A stretch of 9,179 bases of DNA. It comes from Lachnoclostridium sp. UBA1241 (lineage in GTDB: Bacteria; Bacillota; Clostridia; Lachnospirales; Lachnospiraceae). Under the pieces are notes generated by a model, which was given only the letters and a program-made list of their open reading frames with translations, was not told the DNA's origin and did no database searches. Position numbers and translations under genes: made by a program. Location of the stretch: assembly GCA_002308955.1 (NCBI GenBank), contig DBWJ01000051.1, positions 28,822-38,000 of the forward strand, read 5' to 3'. Positions 1 through 6,475 of the stretch are shown in pieces (positions within the stretch are counted from its first letter, which is position 1; every line of letters begins with the position of its first letter).

Positions 1-71
1 GCATAACGAATGATACCAAATGTCATCCGAAAATGCAAGCATTATTTTCACATTTTTCGAAAAAGCCTTCT
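1..71. other. Intergenic region downstream of polC
   Basis: This is the AT-rich stretch after the polC TAA stop (72-74), and no gene lies in it. There is a 12-bp AT-dominated palindrome, TTTTTCGAAAAA (53-64), but it has no GC-rich stem and no following U-tract. I therefore see no convincing intrinsic terminator for the polC transcript. The left part holds a candidate promoter, listed separately. Positions 1-36 can also fold as an imperfect hairpin: GCAT/ATGC outer arms and a 9-bp inner stem with one C-A mismatch on the leftward transcript. The window ends too soon to judge what follows it. Confidence 0.6.
10..38 (-). promoter_or_regulatory. Candidate sigma-A extended -10 promoter for the next leftward gene
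   Basis: Read on the minus strand, a -35-like TTGCAT (38-33) is followed by a 17-nt spacer and a -10 hexamer TATCAT (15-10), which matches TATAAT at five of six positions. A TG one base before the -10 makes an extended -10 (TGGTATCAT). The -35 matches only the TTG core, which is usual for extended -10 promoters. Transcription would start near position 3 and run out of the window, so the target gene is not visible. The position directly after the end of a long operon is sensible for a new promoter. Confidence 0.5.
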
Positions 72-3000
72 TTATTCCGCACTTAAGAGGTCCGTAAGAC
101 TCAGCTGGTTCGTATCCGGAAGGCCGGCAAGAATGCCGAGATCCGAAAGCAGATCCACGGTGGACTTGCCGACATGGCAGCGGATCATCATGTCCTCCTT
201 CGAAAGGAACGGCTCACCCTTGGCGCCCTCTTCAATCTGCTTCGCGGCGATTTCGCCGAGTCCGTCGATGGAAATCAGGGAAGGCATCAGCTTGCCGTCA
301 ATGATCTTAAAGCGCGTTGCGCCGGCACGGTATATGTCAAGCGGCAGGAATTCAAGGCCTCTTGCATACATCTCCTGACAGATTCGCATGCTGTACATCT
401 GGTCTTTTTCTTTATCGGACAGTTTCTTCGCCGGGTCGTTCGAATTGGCACGTCTCTTGAGATTACTAAGGCATGCCTCAAGCTTTTCTCTTCCGAGACA
501 CATCAGCTCATAACTGAACGCCTTCGCGCGGATTGAGAAGTATGCTGCATAATAAGCCTGTGGATAATATACCTTGCAGTATGCGATACGAAGGGCCATC
601 ATAACGTAGGCGCAGGCGTGGGCCTTCGGGAACATGTACTTGATATGCTTGCAGGACCACAGATACCACTCCGGTACTTCCTTCTCAAGCATGGCCTTTT
701 CCATGTCTTCGGTAAGCCCTTTTCCCTTACGTACGCTCTCCATGATCTTGAAGGAAAGGCTGTTCTCAACGCCCATAGAGATCAGATAGGTCATGATATC
801 GTCTCGGGTACAGATAGCGTTCTTCAGTGTGCAGGTGCCTTCGTTGATAAGCGTCTGCGCGTTATTCAGCCATACGTCGGTACCGTGGGAAAGTCCCGAG
901 ATACGGATCATATCCGAGAAGCTGTTCGGATGGGTATCCCGAAGCATCTGCATAACGAATTCCGTACCGAGCTCGGGTAATCCGAGGCAGCCCAGGTCGC
1001 AGCCGTCAATATCTTCGGGCGTGATGCCGAGGGCTTCCGTCGAAGCAAAAAGGGACATAACCTTCGGGTCGTCCATCGGGATGTCCTTCGCGTCTAAACC
1101 CGTTAAATCCTCAAGGAAACGGATCATGGTCGGGTCATCGTGACCGAGAATATCCAGCTTCAGCAGGTTATGGTCAATCGAATGGTAATCGAAATGCGTC
1201 GTAACCGTATTCGTGGTCATATCGTCTGCCGGATGCTGAACGGGCGTAAAGGAATAAATCTCCTCGCCGTGGGGCAATACAACAATGCCGCCAGGATGCT
1301 GACCGGTTGAGCGCCGTACGCCGACACAGCCCTGCACGAGCCGGTTCATCTCGGCCATACGCTTTGTAAGACCGTGCTCTTCGTAATACTTCTTGATATA
1401 ACCGAACGCAGTATTCTCCGCTACGGTCGCAATGGTCCCTGCGCGAAATGTGTGGCCTTTGCCGAACAAAACCTCGGTATAGGCGTGGGCCGCCGACTGA
1501 TTGTCTCCTGAGAAGTTCAGGTCGATATCGGGCTCCTTGTCTCCCTTGAAGCCGAGGAACGTTTCGAACGGAATATTCTGTCCGTCCTTTTTTAGAGGCT
1601 TGCCGCACACAGGGCAAAGCCGGTCGGGCATATCGAAACCGGACATCTGCGCGTAAGGCTTAACGAGGTCCGAATCGAAATCGTAGAAATGACAGTTTTT
1701 GCAGTAATAATGCGCCGGAAGCGGGTTAACTTCTGTGATTCCGGACATCGTCGCCACGAAGGACGAACCAACCGAACCGCGGGAACCGACCATATAACCG
1801 TCATCGTTACTGTGCTTGACGAGACGCTGCGCGATAATATACATTACCGCGAAACCGTTATTGATGATTGACGTCAGTTCCTTCTCAAGGCGGGAACTTA
1901 CGATCTCCGGAAGGTCATCGCCGTACATGGAGCGCGCGGTATTGTAGCACATGTCACGAAGCTCCTTGTCGGAGTTTTCGATGACCGGCGGGCATTTGTC
2001 GGGACGCACCGGCTTGATCCGCTCAATCATATCATTGATCTTGTTCGGATTGGTTACGACAAGCTCATAAGCCTTCTGTCTCGGGAAATATTCAAACTCC
2101 GCAAGCATCTCCTCCGTCGTTCGGAAGTAAAGCGGCGGCTGCAGATCGGCGTCATCAAAGCCGTTACCGGCCATAACAATGCGGCGGTAGATCTCATCCT
2201 CAGGGTTCAGAAAATGCACGTCGCATGTAGCCACGCAGAGCTTTCCGTCGTCATCCGCAAGCTGTACAATCTTCTTATTCAGTTCCTGCAGATCCTGCTC
2301 CGTCGTAATCTCGGGATGCTTCTCGTCCCGGATCAGGAACGCATTATTGCCGCAGGGCTGAATCTCATAATAGTCATAGAAATCCCGGATTCTTCGAAGC
2401 TCCGCTTCCGGTTTCTTATCAAGAACCGCGCGGAACAGTTCTCCCGCCTCACATGCCGAACCGACGATGATGCCGTCACGGTACTTCCGAAGAAGACTCT
2501 TCGGAATACGGGGACGCTTTTTATACATGTAATCCAGATGCGACATGGAAACAAGACGATACAGGTTTACGCGGCCGATATCGTTCTTGCACAAGAGAAT
2601 AATATGATAACTCGGAAGCTTACTGATGGCTTCCTTGTCTTTTTCAAGGTCATAGGTGACCGGATTTCCGTTCTCGTCGGTCACACCCTCATCATCCACG
2701 ATATAACCTTCACAGCCGTAGATGATCTTAAAGTTTTTGAACCGCTCGGTTTTCTCCGGGTCGTCCGCAAACTTCTTCGGGTCGATGGCGTGGCTTGCGT
2801 CCACGAAAGACTGCACGACGCCGTGGTCGGTAATGGCAATCGCGGGATGTCCCCAGTCGAAGGCACGCTTCACAAGCTCCTTGGTGTTCGTTACGGCGTC
2901 CAGGTTGCTCATCTGCGTATGGGCATGAAGTTCCACACGCTTAACAGCCGCAAGGTCATTTCTGCGGGCTCTGGTGTCCTTGTACTTCTTAATTCCGGTA

Positions 3001-4013
3001 ACGCTTCCGACGGTAATTTCGTGGTCGAATTTGTCGTACTGCGCCATGCCCTTGAGCATGATGAATTTGCCGAGGGCAATCTCCGGACGGAGTGCCGTAA
3101 GAACGTCCTCTTTAACAAAGAGCTTCACATTTATCGTATCCGTAAAGTCCGTCACGGACAAGCTCACTAGATAGCGGTCGCCGGACTTCAGAACGCGGTC
3201 CTCGTAAGAAATCACCTGTCCGGCAATGATGACGTCGCCGATTTCGTCCTGGATATCCATGATCTGCATCACGCGGTCCGCCTGGAAAGGCTTGCCGTAT
3301 ACGATATCCGGATCCGCGGGAACAGCGTATTTCTTCTTTTTGTCCTTCTCTTCCGGTCCCTTTGCGACTTCCTCCTTACTCTTCGGCTTCTGCAGGTCCT
3401 TAGGCTTCTCGCCTGCGTGCTTCTTCGCTTCCCTACGGGCCTTCGCGGCTTCGTTACGGGCGATAAATTCCTCCATCGACAGCGGATAATCGTCTTCGAT
3501 CTCCTCGTCCCTTGCCTGCGGCTTTTGGTACTCGAGGAAAATGTTACAATGTAAGCCTGTCATATCGAGAATACTCTTCTGAAGCTCATCGATGATTGCC
3601 TGCTTGCGGGAACGCGTCACGCTGTAATCCTGTAATATAACGGTCAGACTGTTCTCGTCTTCCCGGAAGTCGGCATCTTCGAGAAATGTGCCGTCCAGAT
3701 GGTCTCTGCAGCGTACATCCTCCAGAACATATTCCGAAAGATCGCCCCAGATTTCCGCTATACTCTTTTCAAACAAAAACGGATACGATACATGAACCCG
3801 GACATCTCTTCCCGAGTCATAGAAAAACTGCTGAAACAGAGACTGCTCGAGGGAACGCACCATCGACGGACGGATAAATTCCCCGGATAAAAGCCGGACG
3901 CGGATATCCCCGCCGGTTTTCGGCATGGAGATGGCATCCACGTCACAGTCAGAAAACATATTCAGAACTCGCGCTTCGAGCGAAAGTCCCGTAAAAACAT
4001 CCAATAACTTCAT
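72..4013 (-). CDS. polC: DNA polymerase III alpha subunit, PolC type, lacking the internal exonuclease domain
   Basis: This is the replicative DNA polymerase of Bacillota, 1313 aa, acting in the cytoplasm at the fork with the beta clamp. In order it has an N-terminal domain (about 1-165), a charged Lys/Glu-rich linker (about 166-230), an OB fold (about 243-345), a PHP domain (about 358-660) and the polymerase core. PHP metal-ligand positions are all present: H363, H365, D372, H397, E435, H470, C521, D598 and H600. A zinc knuckle is formed by C771/C774 and C800/C803. The catalytic aspartates are D829 and D831 (PDIDLNFSG) and D954 (LKLDILGHDD). The family normally carries a DEDDh exonuclease of roughly 170-190 aa between the E435 and H470 equivalents. 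Here only about 34 residues lie there, and no FDxETTG motif exists anywhere in the protein. B. subtilis PolC is 1437 aa. The C-terminus reads QLSLTDLLSAE where the clamp motif is usually QLSLF. The ATG start has an AAGGG ribosome site 7 nt upstream and lies 10 bp after ispG. Confidence 0.97.
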   Translation of the reverse strand: MKLLDVFTGLSLEARVLNMFSDCDVDAISMPKTGGDIRVRLLSGEFIRPSMVRSLEQSLFQQFFYDSGRDVRVHVSYPFLFEKSIAEIWGDLSEYVLEDVRCRDHLDGTFLEDADFREDENSLTVILQDYSVTRSRKQAIIDELQKSILDMTGLHCNIFLEYQKPQARDEEIEDDYPLSMEEFIARNEAAKARREAKKHAGEKPKDLQKPKSKEEVAKGPEEKDKKKKYAVPADPDIVYGKPFQADRVMQIMDIQDEIGDVIIAGQVISYEDRVLKSGDRYLVSLSVTDFTDTINVKLFVKEDVLTALRPEIALGKFIMLKGMAQYDKFDHEITVGSVTGIKKYKDTRARRNDLAAVKRVELHAHTQMSNLDAVTNTKELVKRAFDWGHPAIAITDHGVVQSFVDASHAIDPKKFADDPEKTERFKNFKIIYGCEGYIVDDEGVTDENGNPVTYDLEKDKEAISKLPSYHIILLCKNDIGRVNLYRLVSMSHLDYMYKKRPRIPKSLLRKYRDGIIVGSACEAGELFRAVLDKKPEAELRRIRDFYDYYEIQPCGNNAFLIRDEKHPEITTEQDLQELNKKIVQLADDDGKLCVATCDVHFLNPEDEIYRRIVMAGNGFDDADLQPPLYFRTTEEMLAEFEYFPRQKAYELVVTNPNKINDMIERIKPVRPDKCPPVIENSDKELRDMCYNTARSMYGDDLPEIVSSRLEKELTSIINNGFAVMYIIAQRLVKHSNDDGYMVGSRGSVGSSFVATMSGITEVNPLPAHYYCKNCHFYDFDSDLVKPYAQMSGFDMPDRLCPVCGKPLKKDGQNIPFETFLGFKGDKEPDIDLNFSGDNQSAAHAYTEVLFGKGHTFRAGTIATVAENTAFGYIKKYYEEHGLTKRMAEMNRLVQGCVGVRRSTGQHPGGIVVLPHGEEIYSFTPVQHPADDMTTNTVTTHFDYHSIDHNLLKLDILGHDDPTMIRFLEDLTGLDAKDIPMDDPKVMSLFASTEALGITPEDIDGCDLGCLGLPELGTEFVMQMLRDTHPNSFSDMIRISGLSHGTDVWLNNAQTLINEGTCTLKNAICTRDDIMTYLISMGVENSLSFKIMESVRKGKGLTEDMEKAMLEKEVPEWYLWSCKHIKYMFPKAHACAYVMMALRIAYCKVYYPQAYYAAYFSIRAKAFSYELMCLGREKLEACLSNLKRRANSNDPAKKLSDKEKDQMYSMRICQEMYARGLEFLPLDIYRAGATRFKIIDGKLMPSLISIDGLGEIAAKQIEEGAKGEPFLSKEDMMIRCHVGKSTVDLLSDLGILAGLPDTNQLSLTDLLSAE

Positions 4014-4020
4014 AAATAAA

Positions 4021-4025
4021 CCCTT
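4021..4025 (-). promoter_or_regulatory. Ribosome binding site of polC overlapping the ispG stop codon
   Basis: The minus strand reads TAAGGG, in which TAA is the ispG stop and AAGGG is the Shine-Dalgarno. Seven bases (TTTATTT) separate it from the polC ATG at 4013. Terminating ribosomes on ispG would clear and reach the polC start directly, so coupled translation is likely. The short A/T spacer favours an accessible start. Confidence 0.7.
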
Positions 4026-5076
4026 AATTCCAATTATCGAGTTCCTTCTTCAGTTCGGAAAGCAGGCAGTCCTCGGGAACCTTTCGAAGTACACTGCCCT
4101 TTTTGAATAACAAACCTTCTCCGCGGCCGCCGGCAATGCCGAGGTCAGCCTCTCTCGCTTCTCCGGGACCGTTCACAACGCAGCCCATAACGGCTACTTT
4201 AATGTTCAGGTCGTACCCGGCAACAAGCTCTTCCGCTTTCTTTGCGAGCCCGATCAGATCAATCTCGGTTCTCCCGCAGGTCGGACAGGAAACAAGCTGT
4301 ATACCGCTCTTACGAAGCCCCAGGGCGGCTAAGATCGTTTTAGCCGAACGAATCTCCTCTTCCGGACGGTCAGTTAATGAAACGCGGATCGTGTCGCCGA
4401 TGCCTTCGTAAAGAATCGTTCCGATGCCGATTGCAGACTTAATGTTACCCGCGTAAACCGAGCCGGCCTCCGTAATTCCGACATGCAAAGGATAATCGGT
4501 TGCCTGTGCTAACAGTTCATGGGCACGGATTGCCATCGGTACGTCCGACGACTTTACGCTTATTACGATATCATGGAAATCCTCGTCTTCAAGCATCCGG
4601 ACCTTATCGAGAGCGCTTTCCACAATGCCCTCAGCGGTAACATGACCGTACTTTTCAAGAATTGCCTTCTCCAAGGAGCCGCTGTTCACGCCGACACGGA
4701 TCGGGATTCCGTGCTCCTTAGCGGACTTAACAACCGCCTGCACGTTCTCACGGCTTCCGATATTACCGGGGTTAATCCGGATCTTGTCCGCGCCCGCTTC
4801 AATCGAAGCGATTGCGAGACGGTAATCGAAATGAATGTCGGCAACAAGGGGTATAGAAATCTCTTTCTTGATTTCTGCTATGGCATTTGCCGCCTGCATA
4901 GTCGGTACCGCAACTCTTATGATGTCACAGCCAAGCTCCGTAAGGCTCTGAATCTGGCTTACGGTTGCTTTCACATCCTCGGTTTTCGTGTTGCACATGG
5001 ACTGGATCAGAACGGGATTACCCCCGCCGATCACGCGGTCACCGATGCGAACGACTCTTGTATGCTCGCGGTACAT
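4024..5076 (-). CDS. ispG: (E)-4-hydroxy-3-methylbut-2-enyl-diphosphate synthase (IspG/GcpE)
   Basis: This is a MEP-pathway enzyme. It reduces 2-C-methyl-D-erythritol 2,4-cyclodiphosphate to HMBPP with a [4Fe-4S] cluster, taking electrons from flavodoxin or ferredoxin. At 350 aa it has the normal length of the compact bacterial form. An N-terminal TIM barrel starts with the family stretch QSMCNT (25-30) and carries VADIHFDYR (78-86) and RINPGNIG (100-107). The C-terminal reductase-like domain carries the cluster ligands C264 and C267 (SCPTCGR), C299 (GCVVNGPGEA) and E306. The ATG start is set by a strong AGGAG 6 nt upstream (5083-5087). The gene sits between rseP and polC, as in many Clostridia, and supplies isoprenoid precursors used by UppS in the same operon. 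Nothing is missing or unusual in the coding sequence. The 79-bp gap upstream holds an inverted repeat but no clear promoter. Confidence 0.97.
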   Translation of the reverse strand: MYREHTRVVRIGDRVIGGGNPVLIQSMCNTKTEDVKATVSQIQSLTELGCDIIRVAVPTMQAANAIAEIKKEISIPLVADIHFDYRLAIASIEAGADKIRINPGNIGSRENVQAVVKSAKEHGIPIRVGVNSGSLEKAILEKYGHVTAEGIVESALDKVRMLEDEDFHDIVISVKSSDVPMAIRAHELLAQATDYPLHVGITEAGSVYAGNIKSAIGIGTILYEGIGDTIRVSLTDRPEEEIRSAKTILAALGLRKSGIQLVSCPTCGRTEIDLIGLAKKAEELVAGYDLNIKVAVMGCVVNGPGEAREADLGIAGGRGEGLLFKKGSVLRKVPEDCLLSELKKELDNWN

Positions 5077-5082
5077 AATACT

Positions 5083-5087
5083 CTCCT
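5083..5087 (-). promoter_or_regulatory. Strong ribosome binding site of ispG
   Basis: AGGAG (within AGGAGAG, 5081-5087) lies 6 nt before the ATG at 5076. It is the strongest Shine-Dalgarno in the window and fixes the ispG start. ispG is the only gene here not overlapped by or placed close against its upstream neighbour, so it needs independent initiation. Confidence 0.75.
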
Positions 5088-5090
5088 ACG

Positions 5091-5107
5091 GAAAATGTCA
5101 CATTTTC
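5091..5107. repeat. Perfect 8-1-8 inverted repeat upstream of ispG
   Basis: GAAAATGT-C-ACATTTTC is a perfect odd-centred palindrome in the rseP-ispG gap, ending 4 bp upstream of the ispG Shine-Dalgarno. As DNA it has the shape of a dimeric repressor operator. As RNA it could form a 7-bp stem with a UGA loop. It is AT-rich and not followed by a U-tract, so it is not a terminator. I do not recognise a specific regulator consensus. About one chance palindrome of this size is expected in a window this long, so only its intergenic position makes it notable. Confidence 0.5.
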
Positions 5108-5129
5108 AATAGCATGCAGCCGAATAAAT

Positions 5130-5179
5130 TACATTCCGGATATCACGCAGAAATCCTAATGGAATACATTCCGGATATC
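5130..5179. repeat. 15-bp direct repeat straddling the end of rseP
   Basis: TACATTCCGGATATC occurs at 5130-5144 and again at 5165-5179, with a period of 35 bp. The right copy encodes part of the last residues of RseP (DIRNV), and the left copy lies just past the TAG stop (5156-5158). The sequence between the copies does not clearly match, so this is either a decayed tandem duplication or a small recombination scar. No function is evident. Confidence 0.6.
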
Positions 5180-6475
5180 GTTGAAAAGGATGAATACCAT
5201 CAAGATCATCAGCAGCACAAAGCCGATGAAATTGATCAGGCCTTCCTTCTCGGGATCCATCTTCTTGCCGCGTACAACCTCGATCAGGTAGATGAACAGG
5301 CGTCCGCCGTCCAGAGCCGGAATCGGAAGCAGATTCATTACGCCGAGGTTCGCGCTCAGAAGAATCGTCCAGTTGATCAGATTCAGAAAAGCATAGAACA
5401 AACCGTCGGTCTTGTAGCTTGTCTCCATGACGTTGGTCATCTCGCTCACGACACGCACAGGGCCGCCGATATCCTCGGTGGAGGCTTTGCCGCGGAATAT
5501 GTAAGCGAGACTCTTGACAACCGTCTTAATCCAGTAATTGACTTCCACAACGCCGTACTTGACGGACTGGATCACGCTGACCTTCTCACGACCGTTCACG
5601 TTATAAGTGAAACCGAGGGAATAGGCTTCGGCATATTTCGGTGTCATCTGCGTCGAGTAAACAACGCCGTCGCGCTCATAACCGATCTGCACCGGCGCGT
5701 CGCCGAAGGGATGTTCCTTCGTATACCCCACGAACTCTTCCACCGTCGAAACCTGCGTTCCGTCAATCGAAACGATCTTATCGCCCTTCTTAAGGCCTGC
5801 CTTCTCGGCAGCGCCGTCCTTTACGACATCGGAAAGGGTCATGGGACCGCTTCCGGGAAGACTCTTGTCCTCGTTATAGTAAACACCGATATAGTAACGC
5901 GCCGTATGGACCGGATCATAAGTGACCGTATGCCGCTTTCCGTCACGCTCATAGGTTATCGTGATCGGGTCCTTGCTGATGCCGTCAAGCGTCTCATAAA
6001 GATTCAGCTCACGTCCGATGCGAATCTTATGACCGTCATAGCGGACTATGAGATCCTCGTTCGTAAGCCCCGTCTGTGCGGCAATCTCCTCGTCCACCGA
6101 GGTCACGTAGCACGGATCATAACCGATTCCGTTCAGGATGATCAGAGAAAGCAGAAACGCCAGTATAAAGTTGAAAAACGGCCCGGCGAATATGATACTG
6201 ATCCGTTTCCATACCGATTTCGAGTTGAACGAGCCCTCTTCGTCCGAGACCTCGCCTTCTCCGAGCATCTGGCAGGAACCTCCGAGCGGTAACAGCTTCA
6301 GCGAATACTTCGTACCCTTATACTCCTTCGAAAGGATACGAGGACCGAGGCCGATGGAGAACTCCTTCACCACAACGCCGTTGATTTTTGCCATAATAAA
6401 GTGCCCGAACTCGTGAAATGCGATAACAATCCCGAGCATAACAAGGGCAATCAATATTTCGACAACCTTATTCAT
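5156..6475 (-). CDS. rseP: RIP metalloprotease RseP (site-2 protease, RasP/YaeL family)
   Basis: This is a membrane-embedded zinc protease. Known relatives cut transmembrane anti-sigma factors (RseA, RsiW) and leftover signal peptides within the bilayer. The protein is 439 aa. The first membrane segment (about 4-20) ends in the HExxH site FHEFGH (H21, E22, H25). A second segment spans about 92-115, a third about 357-379, followed by the conserved NLLPIPALDGG (381-391, with Asp389 as third zinc ligand). The last segment spans about 413-432. Between segments 2 and 3 are a clear PDZ (about 204-280, with AAEKAGLKKGDKI) and a more diverged PDZ-like unit before it (about 119-187). The ATG overlaps the dxr stop as ATGA, and a GGGAG sits 9 nt upstream inside dxr, so translation is probably coupled. 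The gene ends with TAG, 79 bp before ispG. Its exact substrates here cannot be read from the window. Confidence 0.95.
   Translation of the reverse strand: MNKVVEILIALVMLGIVIAFHEFGHFIMAKINGVVVKEFSIGLGPRILSKEYKGTKYSLKLLPLGGSCQMLGEGEVSDEEGSFNSKSVWKRISIIFAGPFFNFILAFLLSLIILNGIGYDPCYVTSVDEEIAAQTGLTNEDLIVRYDGHKIRIGRELNLYETLDGISKDPITITYERDGKRHTVTYDPVHTARYYIGVYYNEDKSLPGSGPMTLSDVVKDGAAEKAGLKKGDKIVSIDGTQVSTVEEFVGYTKEHPFGDAPVQIGYERDGVVYSTQMTPKYAEAYSLGFTYNVNGREKVSVIQSVKYGVVEVNYWIKTVVKSLAYIFRGKASTEDIGGPVRVVSEMTNVMETSYKTDGLFYAFLNLINWTILLSANLGVMNLLPIPALDGGRLFIYLIEVVRGKKMDPEKEGLINFIGFVLLMILMVFILFNDIRNVFH

Noticed and set aside
53..64. Palindrome TTTTTCGAAAAA as the polC terminator
   Set aside because: The stem is almost all A-T, has no usable loop and no following U-tract, so it would not form a stable intrinsic terminator.
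2604..2711. PolC frameshift or pseudogene at the missing exonuclease
   Set aside because: The frame is unbroken through the junction, and conserved PHP residues lie on both sides, so this is a clean in-frame domain absence and not a disrupted gene.
2214..3170. A 318-codon open frame on the plus strand opposite polC
   Set aside because: It is in codon register with polC, which explains its openness by codon avoidance. It covers the conserved PHP region, and I saw no family motif in it.
5074..5105. Possible promoter GTGACA - 15 nt - TATTAT just before ispG
   Set aside because: The spacer is too short, and the -10 would overlap the ispG start codon, placing the transcript start inside the gene.
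4519..5112. A 197-codon open frame on the plus strand opposite ispG
   Set aside because: It is in codon register with ispG and contains no recognisable domain. The ispG motifs settle the strand.
4988..6292. A 434-codon open frame on the plus strand opposite rseP and part of ispG
   Set aside because: Over rseP it lies in exact codon register with that gene, so it is open only because rseP avoids TTA, CTA and TCA codons there. The encoded protein resembles nothing I recognise, while rseP on the minus strand has full family motifs.
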